The notes under the pieces: generated by a model
What the model was told of the DNA's origin: nothing
Seen by the model: only the letters and a program-made list of their open reading frames with translations
The model's database searches: none
Source of the DNA: Pedobacter schmidteae
GTDB taxonomy: Bacteria > Bacteroidota > Bacteroidia > Sphingobacteriales > Sphingobacteriaceae
DNA length: 64,000 bases
NCBI RefSeq assembly: GCF_900564155.1
Contig: NZ_LS999839.1
Location: 4,709,097 to 4,773,096, forward strand
Direction: 5' to 3'
In this document: piece by piece, positions 42,837 through 51,392 of the stretch
Layout: the number at the start of each line of letters is the position of its first letter
Position numbering within the stretch: the stretch's first letter is position 1
Translations under genes and position numbers: made by a program

Positions 42837-45800
42837 TTAAAATGATGCATTGATACCAAAAACATAGCTTTTTACCAGTGGATAAAAATTATTCACATCC
42901 AGTTCCGGATCTAGTCCCGGGTAATTGGTGATGGTAAAAGGGTTCTGCGCATCAAACGAGATTCTGATTTTAGAGAATACTTTTTGTTTGGCCATGATGC
43001 GCTGTGGTATTTCGTAGCCCAGTGTGATGTTCCTGCAACGTAAGAAAGAAGCATCTATCAGCCAATAATTGGATTCGCTCTGGTACCCGCCGTAGCTCTG
43101 GTCGTACAGCGAAGTAGGGAAATTGCCATTGGTATTCTGAAAACTCCAACGGGTAGCCGAAATTGGCATGGCATTAAAACCAAAAGAGTTTGTTGTTTTC
43201 TCGTTTGCCCTTCCGTCCGAATATGGCGACCATTTTTTCTGCTTGATGCCCGACATGAAAATACTCAGGTCAAAGTTCTTATAGCTAAATCTATTGCCAA
43301 TCCCGAAATTAAACTGCGGGTCTTTATTGCCAATATAGGTTTTATCGGCAGCAGATATCTTTCCATCCGGCGCAATAAGGTTATTGGAAGCATCATAACC
43401 GTGGATATCCCTGATTATAATTCCGCCTGGCAACATCCCCGGCATCTGGCCAGGTGCGGTACCAAACTGACCGGTAAATAAGCCTTCAGACTGATAACCG
43501 AAAAACGGATTAAACAAAGCCTGCTTACCAGTGGCAATTTCATACTTTTCCATTACCTTAAGCGCTTCGTCCGACCTTTTAACCCAATAGTTCAGGTAAT
43601 GAGAGAATGTAAGGTTGGTAGTCCAGGTAAAGCCATCTCCTGAAGCAGACACAATATTTTTTGTCTGCAAAGAAATATCATAACCGGTAGACCGCGTCTT
43701 GCCTGCATTGGTAAAAACCTGGTCGATAATAAAGCCTACCGGAAATTTAACTTCCGTGATCAGGTCCCTGATGGTTTTATTGTAATAATCAAATGAGCCC
43801 GTTATTCTATCCTGAAAAAGACCAAAGTCAAGTCCAACATTTAACTCTCCGGCAGTCTCCCAGGTAAGATTTGGGTTGGCAGCCTGGTATAGCGATAATC
43901 CTGAATTTACAGTGTTCGATCCAAAATAGGCCTTTAAATTTGCCCTGTATTCTGCAAAAGCATTCGCCCCAAAACTGCTATTCCCCGTTTCACCGTAGCC
44001 CGCACGAAGCTTAAGAAAAGAAATATCCTTAACAGTCTTCACAAAAGACTCGTCAGACAATACCCAGCCTGCTGAAACAGCAGGGAAATAACCCCATTTT
44101 TTATTTTGAGCAAAAATAGATGAACCATCTCTCCTTACAGAAGCCTGTAAGGTCACATTTCCATTGTAAGTATATATTGCCCTTGCAAAATACGATGCCC
44201 ATGTAGTTTGCGCTTTACTGGAACCTACAGTAGGTTTATCTGACTGCCCGGATTTTAAATCATAATACTGGCTCACATCGGAAATAAAGTTCTGATTGCC
44301 GGCATTGAAGCCCTCCCAGTCTGTACGTTGATAGGTATATCCTGCCACAGCGTTCAGGTTGTGCTGTGGTGCCAGGTTTTTGCTGTAAGACAAAGTAGAC
44401 TCAAATAATTTAGACTGCATGTCCGATTCTGCAATACTTGCAGCACCATTTGCCTGCGAACCGAACAAAAACGTGCGCGGGAAATAAGAAGACCTTTTTG
44501 AATTGGATTGATCATAACTAAAGCTTCCTTTTGCCTTCAGGCCTTCGATAATAGTCCATTCTCCATATGCCGAGCTTAAAAAGCGGTTTGTTTTTGTCAA
44601 GTCTGTTACCGTGGCGTACGACAAAGGATTTGGAATATTAGGATAATAAGGACTTAAAGGGTAACCGCCGTCAGCACTTCTCAAAGGTACTGAGGGTGCC
44701 CAGTAAATTGCAGCCGTAACAATACCCCCGTTCTCGTTCACCCCTTTTGTAATGGTATTGTTGGCGTCCGAATTGGAGGTTATAATATTCGCACCAACCT
44801 TGATTTTATCAGAAACTACCTGATCTATGTTGATCCTGCCATTGTACCTGTTGTAATCTGTGCCGATCAGCACTCCTTTCTGCCCGAAATAATTTCCCGA
44901 GACGAAATAAGAGGTTTTGCCGTTTCCTCCCGAAAGTGAGAGGTTATGTTGCTGGGTGTAACCCGTTCTCGTTATGGCATCAGTAGCCGTTTGGGTGTTG
45001 ACCAGTGGACCATTTAACTGGGCTGTTGTAAATACAGGTACATAAGGCGCCACTGAACCTGCCGCAACATTACCGTAATAAGGTGCAATGCCTTTCTCAC
45101 GGTACCACATTTCTTCTCTCAGTAGATTACGCTGGTTCATGTATTCCTTTTCTCCAAATACCGGGTACATCTTATCAGCATTCTGAGTGCCATACGAACC
45201 GGTATATTCTATCCTGGCCTTACCCTCGGCTCCCCGTTTTGTAGTAATCAAAACCACACCTGCCCCAGCACGTGCACCATAAATAGAAGCAGCACTTGCA
45301 TCCTTCAGGAACTGGATAGACTCAATATCATTCGGATTAATGAAGTTTAGCGGCGACTTGTCTACCCCATCTTCGGCATACCTTGCACTGCCCACACTGC
45401 CACCCAGGTTTGGTTGTTCTGCCGCATCAATTACCGGCACACCGTCTACCACGTACAACACCCCTGCATTGGCAAAAGAAGGGTTGCTCCTGATCTTGAC
45501 CTGTACGCCTGCGCCCGGCTGCCCGGTAGCCTGTATCACCTCTACACCTGCTGCCTTACCTTGTAATGTTTGCTGAAAGCTGGAAGCTACGCTTGAATTC
45601 AGGTCTTTGCCCTTAACCTGTACAATTGCGCCGGTAACGTTTTTCTGTTTCACGGCACCGTAGCCAATCACCACTACTTCGCCCAGCTGGCTGTTTGCCT
45701 CTTTAAGGCTGATGTCCAGTGTAGGCTGACCGTTGTAAACCAGCTCCTGGCTTTCAAAACCTATATAACTGAAAACCAACACATCACCTTTAGTCAGGTT

Positions 45801-46319
45801 CAACTGAAAACGTCCGCTTGCATCGGTTACCGTTCCCTTTGTCGTGTTCTTAACTGTAACGCTTACGCCTGGAATTGGATTTCCTGCACCATCTGTTACC
45901 TTTCCACGCACTTCGGCACTATTAAATATCGAAATTACGCGGTCAATAAAACCTTTTTCTTTCACCTTAATAACCACCACCTTATCTTTCAGTTCATAAA
46001 CCAGGGGCTGCTTTGCGAAAACGGCTTCCAGGGCTTCTTCCATAGTCGCATTTTTAAGCTCTACATCAATCGGACGGGCACTTTTAAGGTTATCTTTGAT
46101 GTAAAAGAAATCGTAGCCGCTTTGCTGCCTGATCTTGGCAATCACCTTGCGTAAAGAGCCACTCCTTTCTGACAGGGTAATTCTCTGGGCATGCCCCGCT
46201 GCATTTACCTGCATGAGTATGGCAAATAGTAGAAATGTTGTAATTCGCATAACGAATATAATTTTAGGCAGCAGGCCATGCTTAGGCACAGCAGCCTTGT
46301 AAAAAGCATTTAAATTCAT
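42837..46319 (-). CDS. susC: SusC/RagA TonB-linked outer-membrane transporter with STN domain
   Basis: This 1160-residue protein is a TonB-dependent transporter. The N-terminus (ITTFLLFAILMQVNAAGHAQ) is a signal, followed by an STN domain (about residues 45-125, SLRKVIAKIRQQSGYDFFY), a carboxypeptidase-regulatory-like domain (about 138-215, EVRGKVTDGAGNPIPGVSVT), the TonB box/plug (VVVIGYGAVKQKNVTGAIVQ) and a long barrel. STN domains connect SusC to FecR and an ECF sigma factor, so substrate uptake should trigger transcription through the FecR gene 217 bp upstream. It pairs with SusD downstream. Confidence 0.96.
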   Translation of the reverse strand: MNLNAFYKAAVPKHGLLPKIIFVMRITTFLLFAILMQVNAAGHAQRITLSERSGSLRKVIAKIRQQSGYDFFYIKDNLKSARPIDVELKNATMEEALEAVFAKQPLVYELKDKVVVIKVKEKGFIDRVISIFNSAEVRGKVTDGAGNPIPGVSVTVKNTTKGTVTDASGRFQLNLTKGDVLVFSYIGFESQELVYNGQPTLDISLKEANSQLGEVVVIGYGAVKQKNVTGAIVQVKGKDLNSSVASSFQQTLQGKAAGVEVIQATGQPGAGVQVKIRSNPSFANAGVLYVVDGVPVIDAAEQPNLGGSVGSARYAEDGVDKSPLNFINPNDIESIQFLKDASAASIYGARAGAGVVLITTKRGAEGKARIEYTGSYGTQNADKMYPVFGEKEYMNQRNLLREEMWYREKGIAPYYGNVAAGSVAPYVPVFTTAQLNGPLVNTQTATDAITRTGYTQQHNLSLSGGNGKTSYFVSGNYFGQKGVLIGTDYNRYNGRINIDQVVSDKIKVGANIITSNSDANNTITKGVNENGGIVTAAIYWAPSVPLRSADGGYPLSPYYPNIPNPLSYATVTDLTKTNRFLSSAYGEWTIIEGLKAKGSFSYDQSNSKRSSYFPRTFLFGSQANGAASIAESDMQSKLFESTLSYSKNLAPQHNLNAVAGYTYQRTDWEGFNAGNQNFISDVSQYYDLKSGQSDKPTVGSSKAQTTWASYFARAIYTYNGNVTLQASVRRDGSSIFAQNKKWGYFPAVSAGWVLSDESFVKTVKDISFLKLRAGYGETGNSSFGANAFAEYRANLKAYFGSNTVNSGLSLYQAANPNLTWETAGELNVGLDFGLFQDRITGSFDYYNKTIRDLITEVKFPVGFIIDQVFTNAGKTRSTGYDISLQTKNIVSASGDGFTWTTNLTFSHYLNYWVKRSDEALKVMEKYEIATGKQALFNPFFGYQSEGLFTGQFGTAPGQMPGMLPGGIIIRDIHGYDASNNLIAPDGKISAADKTYIGNKDPQFNFGIGNRFSYKNFDLSIFMSGIKQKKWSPYSDGRANEKTTNSFGFNAMPISATRWSFQNTNGNFPTSLYDQSYGGYQSESNYWLIDASFLRCRNITLGYEIPQRIMAKQKVFSKIRISFDAQNPFTITNYPGLDPELDVNNFYPLVKSYVFGINASF

Positions 46320-46535
46320 ACTTTTGTTCTGTTTGGGTTAATACTAAGTCTGTTAGTGTTTTTTATCGGGATCAAAATCCAGATAGGGTAATCCAAGCAT
46401 TTGGCGTGGAAGTGCTGAGAACACTTTCACGTTTTTTTTCAGACACCCTCAGCTAAAATTAATGTGGTGGTTGTCGTAGATTTCTTTTCATGTTCATTTT
46501 TTTAAGTTAATATTTGGTTGTTCATTGTACTCGTT

Positions 46536-47702
46536 TCAGGGTTTGCTGATGTAGATCTTTCTTCCCTCAACTCTGAACTTCAAAATGCCTGTACTTTCCA
46601 GTACGTCCAGTATCCTGGATGCATTCTCGAACCTCGATAAGGTACCTTCCATCTTTTTCAGCGGGATATCGTCTTCATAAATCACCTCTACATCGTACCA
46701 CCTGGCCACTTTCCGCATAATTTCATAAACGTTTTCGTCATGAAACTCAAAATAGCCTTTTTTCCAGGCCATCACGTCCTCTACATTCACCAAGGAAACA
46801 GCCACCTTACCCGTCTTGCTACTGGCCAACTGTTCACCCGGCTTCAGTATATAACTGTCATTCACCTGTACAGAGCCCTCCAGAAGCGTAGTTTTGGTAA
46901 ATGGCTCGTCGCCATACGAATTGATGTTAAAATGGGTACCCAATACCCTCACCTGCTGTTGGCCCGTACTTACCACAAAAGGATGTTTACGGTCTTTGGC
47001 CACTTCAAAATAAGCTTCACCACGTAACTCTACCTTTCTTTCTTTAAGTGCCGCAAATGAAACCGGGTACTTTAAAGAAGATGCGGTATTTAGCCACACA
47101 CTTGTGCCATCGGGCAACCGGACCTGGTATTGTCCACCCTTAGGTGTTTCAATAAAGTTATATTCATTAGCTGAGCCTGGCCTGGCCGTTTTCTCGATAG
47201 TATAAATCAATTGGCCACCGGCCGTTTTGGTAATGGTAACCCCGGCTTGTTTGGCCAGTTCGCCATTCCTGGCATCGGTAAGCTCAATGCGTTTGCCGTT
47301 GGCCAGCGTAAGATAAGCCTTGTTACCACCTGGCCTGAAGTCGTTTTTAGCCAGCTGAATTACTTTATCGGCCTTAATGGTATAGTTGTAATAGAAAAGA
47401 CCTGCTGCACATACCACAAAAAATACGGCAGCAGCAGCAATTGCAGGCCATAAGCGGATATGTTTTGATCTGGCAGCTGCTTTAGCACCCAGGATTTTGC
47501 CCAGCACACGGCTGCGACCGTTCTCGCTCAGGTCTGTCAGTTCAGTTTGGTTTTCAAAAGCATCAGATAAGAGCTGCTGAACTGCTCCACTATACAGGGG
47601 ATCATCTACATAATCCTGAAATTCCTGTTGTTCAGCAGGCGTTGCCGTATCGGACAGGTATTTTTCGAATAATTCTGAAACCCGGTGATTGCTGTTGTTC
47701 AT
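46536..47702 (-). CDS. fecR: FecR-family anti-sigma regulator
   Basis: From ATG 47702 the protein has about 388 residues: a short N-terminal cytoplasmic anti-sigma helix region (VSELFEKYLSDTATPAEQQE), one membrane helix (LWPAIAAAAVFFVVCAAGLF) and a periplasmic FecR domain (VRLPDGTSVWLNTASSLKYP, RKVELRGEAYFEVAKDRKHP, VLGTHFNINSYGDE). It senses the STN domain of SusC and controls the sigma factor upstream. I chose this start because the preceding 23 codons read as unlike coding sequence. The DUF4974-like C-terminal domain begins near residue 340. Confidence 0.92.
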   Translation of the reverse strand: MNNSNHRVSELFEKYLSDTATPAEQQEFQDYVDDPLYSGAVQQLLSDAFENQTELTDLSENGRSRVLGKILGAKAAARSKHIRLWPAIAAAAVFFVVCAAGLFYYNYTIKADKVIQLAKNDFRPGGNKAYLTLANGKRIELTDARNGELAKQAGVTITKTAGGQLIYTIEKTARPGSANEYNFIETPKGGQYQVRLPDGTSVWLNTASSLKYPVSFAALKERKVELRGEAYFEVAKDRKHPFVVSTGQQQVRVLGTHFNINSYGDEPFTKTTLLEGSVQVNDSYILKPGEQLASSKTGKVAVSLVNVEDVMAWKKGYFEFHDENVYEIMRKVARWYDVEVIYEDDIPLKKMEGTLSRFENASRILDVLESTGILKFRVEGRKIYISKP

Positions 47703-47820
47703 ACTGTTGTCCTGAGATTTTATACCCTGTTTTCTAATGATGACACACAAGCCGGGCCTCCGGGTAGTCATTTTTCAGAAAAAAAAGACAAAAACAAGTA
47801 ACAAACTGAAAATGAAACAA

Positions 47821-48411
47821 TTATTTTATCAAAAAAAGCAACACTACCGGATAAGCCACAGCGTTCTTTTTAAAATGCTCGCGGATATGGTTTAAAGCAA
47901 GCTTCATATGGTAATGCACTGTAGCTGCCGAGATATCCATCTTTTCTGCAGCCTCTTCATATTTCAGTCCGTCCTGGTGGCACAAGGTATACACCATTTT
48001 CTGCTGTGCAGGTAAAAGTTGGAGCGCCTCATCCAATACCCTTACGGCCTCCCGGTAATCCAACACCTGCTCGGTACTGTGATCTTCCTGAGGTGCCGAA
48101 AGCAACAACTTCTGATCCGCTTTTTGCTGTTGTCCCATTTGCCTTAACAGGTTAAACGAATGGTTGCGTACCAATACATTCAGGTAAGCTCCAAAATTGC
48201 CAACTTCCTTTAGCCGCTCCCTGCCTAACCATACTTTCAGGAAAACGTCCTGAACCACCTCTTCAGCGGCTTCTTCAGACCTGGTCAGCTTACGTCCAAA
48301 AGAAAATACATATTTTCGGTAATGATCAAACAGCTTGCAAAAAGCAGGCTCGTTCCCCTCTGCTATTTTAACCAGCAGTTCATTTTCTAAAGGAAGGGGC
48401 TTAATGGCCAT
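47821..48411 (-). CDS. ECF RNA polymerase sigma factor (SusC/FecR-linked)
   Basis: This 196-residue sigma factor is the first gene of the leftward locus. Region 2 is seen at about residues 25-90 (FDHYRKYVFSFGRKLTRSEE, AAEEVVQDVFLKVWLGRERL), and region 4 at about 125-180 (LLPAQQKMVYTLCHQDGLKY, EEAAEKMDISAATVHYHMKL). This is the Bacteroides-expansion family used for FecI-like control of SusC/SusD operons. FecR lies 118 bp downstream. The sigma should direct transcription of the SusC operon, and its start is divergent from the gene at 48568. Confidence 0.94.
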   Translation of the reverse strand: MAIKPLPLENELLVKIAEGNEPAFCKLFDHYRKYVFSFGRKLTRSEEAAEEVVQDVFLKVWLGRERLKEVGNFGAYLNVLVRNHSFNLLRQMGQQQKADQKLLLSAPQEDHSTEQVLDYREAVRVLDEALQLLPAQQKMVYTLCHQDGLKYEEAAEKMDISAATVHYHMKLALNHIREHFKKNAVAYPVVLLFLIK

Positions 48412-48567
48412 ATTGTGTTCAGCTTAACGTGGGGCAATGTAAGTTTTTTCTGAGCTTTTCGCCAATGGGCTGAAAAAAAAATTAAACAGTCCCTTTGTAT
48501 TATTTGTTAAATTGCGTCATCATCAAATGAAATCACATACAGATGACCAGCCTATCTACATTATTCT

Positions 48568-49974
48568 ATGAAAAAAACATTTATCCTTATTTTCCTATTC
48601 CTATCCACTGCCACGCTTGCCCAGGAAAAATATACCGATATACAAAGCAAAGTTAAAGCAGCCCTAAAAACCTATTCAACTACCGATACCAATTACAAAT
48701 TCCTGACAACGCTGCTTAGTAATTTCGAAAAAGCTAAAAAAATAGGTCTTTCCAATTTTTCTAAAGACCATATCGGCATTGCCATGGTCCTTTCGGAAGA
48801 GCAGCCCACACTACTTGTTTGGCCCGCAAAATATACTTTCCGTAACGATATGGTGAATATTTCGGCAATCCGGTCCAAATCAACCGGTGGCCTTACCGAA
48901 GATATGAAAACATATGCTTACAAATACCTCCATAAAATAGAAGAGGTAGGCAGCACAAAACTATTCAGGTCGCTGGTATTTAACAAACCCCAAACAGAGG
49001 GTACATTTACGCAAAACGCAAACGAGTTTATTATAGACGAGCCCTACAGCGTTTCCTTTGTTCGCGGAAATGAAGACTGGATGTACATCGTCAGTATAGA
49101 CAACCAATATAAAACCCTCGAGAGGCCAAGGATCATAATTTATGCCTTTAAAATAAGCCTTTCCGGAGAGGACATTTTTAATACCGGAAACTCTCTTGAT
49201 GACATGGAAAAGCGGCGCATTGCCCGGGTTGAAAATGAGAAAATCGAAAAAGAAAAATTCCCGCTGTTTCACGATTTCCGGACAGATGACATCCGTGAAC
49301 TGTTAAAGGAATTAATACTCAAAGAACCTTTCAAATCCAATCAGGAGTTGCAAAAAAATATAAACAAGCTGAACAGCAAAATCACCCGGTACAACCTGAA
49401 AGACTACCTCCCTCAGTTCAATTACTTTTTAACGCTTGACTTTTCTGCCTTCAAAGAGAAAGAACAATTCGAAGTAAATGAACTCTTAAACATTCAGCAC
49501 CTATCGGCCCATGCCCTGGCTGATTATTACGTGTCGCAGGCTGATTACAACCAGGCCATTATTTTTTATAAAAAAGCCGCTTTTGAATTTCCATACGAGG
49601 TATCCAGCGGAACAACCTTTATAAAAGATGTGGAACGCATTATTTATGACATTTCAAAGGCCTGTTATAAAGCAGGCCGTAAAGATGAGGCTTATGGGTA
49701 CCTGTTAGGATTGATTATTGACAGTCAGAACAATACCGATTTGGCGACTAAAAATCTGAAATCGTATTTACTGGCTGAAAAAGAAGACCCTAAGAAGTTT
49801 AAGGCAGACCTGGACAAGGCCATGAAAACCATAAAAACCGATCAAAAAAATCGCAGCCGCACATTTGTGTTCAGAAACAAAGAAGTATTCTTCTATCCCC
49901 TCATCAATGAATCATCAGCTGCCTATCAGCAACAGATAAAAGACAGGGAGTTTTATAAATATTTAAGTCAATAA
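48568..49974 (+). CDS. Secreted protein with TPR-like C-terminal part, function unknown
   Basis: This 468-residue protein has a signal peptide (MKKTFILIFLFLSTATLAQ). Much of the sequence is helix-rich and charged, with a TPR-like pair near residues 320-350 (LADYYVSQADYNQAIIFYKK). The middle has an alternating strand-like stretch (EPYSVSFVRGNEDWMYIVSI). I recognise no named family. It is divergent from the ECF sigma gene and stands alone, so no context suggests a role. A stand-alone exported protein involved in envelope biology is only a guess. Confidence 0.62.
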   Translation: MKKTFILIFLFLSTATLAQEKYTDIQSKVKAALKTYSTTDTNYKFLTTLLSNFEKAKKIGLSNFSKDHIGIAMVLSEEQPTLLVWPAKYTFRNDMVNISAIRSKSTGGLTEDMKTYAYKYLHKIEEVGSTKLFRSLVFNKPQTEGTFTQNANEFIIDEPYSVSFVRGNEDWMYIVSIDNQYKTLERPRIIIYAFKISLSGEDIFNTGNSLDDMEKRRIARVENEKIEKEKFPLFHDFRTDDIRELLKELILKEPFKSNQELQKNINKLNSKITRYNLKDYLPQFNYFLTLDFSAFKEKEQFEVNELLNIQHLSAHALADYYVSQADYNQAIIFYKKAAFEFPYEVSSGTTFIKDVERIIYDISKACYKAGRKDEAYGYLLGLIIDSQNNTDLATKNLKSYLLAEKEDPKKFKADLDKAMKTIKTDQKNRSRTFVFRNKEVFFYPLINESSAAYQQQIKDREFYKYLSQ

Positions 49975-50041
49975 GCCAATTAAAAGGGCAAATCGTTACC
50001 ACAAAGAGGCATTTGCCCACAAAAGACTTCAAAACAAGTTG

Positions 50042-50671
50042 TTATAGCACCGTTACAGTTCCTAAATATTGACTGTTGCTGCGGCGTTTCCTGTCTTCCG
50101 CTACAAAAGCCAGGTATACGTGTACCGTTTTACCTGAAAAATTCTCATTCAGTTTAAAAACACCGCCCTCATTTGTACGCCTTACTGCGGCAGTATCAAA
50201 GTCGGCAACACCTCCTTCTATATCATAAACCAAAAACATGGCACGATCGTCAAAATCATATGTGCCTCCCTCCCAGCTATAAGTTATCGTATTTGTACTT
50301 TCAGAAACTGCAGCTGCCGTAGTGGCTTGCTCCTGATCGCCAAAACTCACCAAAGCTTTTGCAGGATCTATATGGGCACCAGCATCGTCTGTAAACATTG
50401 CATTTTTCATAATGTGGGATTTTGCCGCTACAAAACCTTCAAAAGTAGGGGCGTAGTCCTGAAAACCTACACGTAAAAAAATGGTTAAAGGCCTTAACCA
50501 AGCCTGAACGTCACCAAATTTCTGCTGATTGGCCAACTCTTTTTTAGAGAAAGGCACAGTTCGTTGCTCCGGCTGACCGCGCATAATATCCTGTCCTTTT
50601 AACACGTATCCGTTTACGGTGCCAACTTTACCTTTAAAACCACCGAGAATTCCTTTTTTAATAATTCCCAT
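50042..50671 (-). CDS. DUF6266-family protein
   Basis: From ATG 50671 the protein has about 209 residues and begins MGIIKKGILGGFKGKVGTVN, the conserved start of DUF6266, a Bacteroidota family of unknown function that often appears in several copies per genome. The N-terminal third is Gly/Lys-rich. The rest has regular beta-strands (NTITYSWEGGTYDFDDRAMF, VHVYLAFVAEDRKR). No signal peptide is present. A set of 11-bp tandem repeats lies 96-150 bp upstream of the start and is probably part of its regulation. Confidence 0.8.
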   Translation of the reverse strand: MGIIKKGILGGFKGKVGTVNGYVLKGQDIMRGQPEQRTVPFSKKELANQQKFGDVQAWLRPLTIFLRVGFQDYAPTFEGFVAAKSHIMKNAMFTDDAGAHIDPAKALVSFGDQEQATTAAAVSESTNTITYSWEGGTYDFDDRAMFLVYDIEGGVADFDTAAVRRTNEGGVFKLNENFSGKTVHVYLAFVAEDRKRRSNSQYLGTVTVL

Positions 50672-50766
50672 AACTACAATTTTTAAGTTCCAAATAATCA
50701 ATTTAAAATCAACAAAAAATTAACTGACACATCATAGGAATATCATAAGGATTAAATAGGGATTTA

Positions 50767-50821
50767 TCCCTATTACGTCCCTGTTATCCCCCTGTTACAT
50801 CCCTATTATCTCCCTGTTATA
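50767..50821. repeat. Five 11-bp tandem repeats in the DUF6266 promoter region
   Basis: Five units of exactly 11 bp (TCCCTATTACG, TCCCTGTTATC, CCCCTGTTACA, TCCCTATTATC, TCCCTGTTATA) follow each other without gaps. The 11-bp period is about one DNA turn, so a protein could bind the same face in each unit. They lie upstream of the leftward DUF6266 gene. Confidence 0.85.
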
Positions 50822-50948
50822 TTTAACTTATTAGAGAGCCAATCTTAAATTTTGCCCCTCCTTACCCCACGAAAATTAACTGCTAATTAAACACTCATTA
50901 AAACCAAAGCATCCACCAGGGCCAAACATTATGCAATATACCTAAAAA

Positions 50949-51230
50949 TCAGACACTTCTATCAGAATGCCCCAGATTTTTCTCCGGACTCACCACATCT
51001 CTTACCAACTGCTTCAGCTCTTTTATTTCTGGAAACCGCCCCTGCTCCTTCCTGTCAAACACCATTGCGTCGTTGATACTGATGATGTAAGCCCCTCCTG
51101 TTTCTGAGGGTTTCAGCAATACGCCATTCAATTCATCAGTAAAAGTGCTCAGTAATTCCTGGGCCATATAGGCCGCACGCAGCATCCAGCCACATTTGGG
51201 GCAATACTCAATAGTTATTGTTGCTTTCAA
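50949..51230 (-). CDS. SelW/Rdx-type thioredoxin-fold protein
   Basis: This 93-residue protein has the short motif YCPKCGWMLRAAYMAQELLS at its N-terminus, giving a CxxC redox pair in the position of CxxU in selenoprotein W. The next part, GGAYIISINDAMVFDRKEQG, and the following helix match the Rdx family. The small protein likely works in thiol redox balance. Cysteine replaces selenocysteine, as usual in bacteria. It stands alone between the repeat array and the alpha-glucan phosphorylase gene. Confidence 0.88.
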   Translation of the reverse strand: MKATITIEYCPKCGWMLRAAYMAQELLSTFTDELNGVLLKPSETGGAYIISINDAMVFDRKEQGRFPEIKELKQLVRDVVSPEKNLGHSDRSV

Positions 51231-51392
51231 AACATATAAATTTATTGATCGTTATACAGGGCTCATATGCAGGCTATTTCACCAATTTACATACACTGCC
51301 CTGGCCATAAAAATAAACAATATCATTACAGCTAACTAACATATAATTGATTGATAAAGTCTTTATTAGCTTAATTTTTATAAATTAAGGCC

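Noticed and set aside
50767-50821. Replication iterons
   Set aside because: No initiator gene is nearby and the array sits in the promoter region of a DUF6266 gene, so a regulatory role is more likely.
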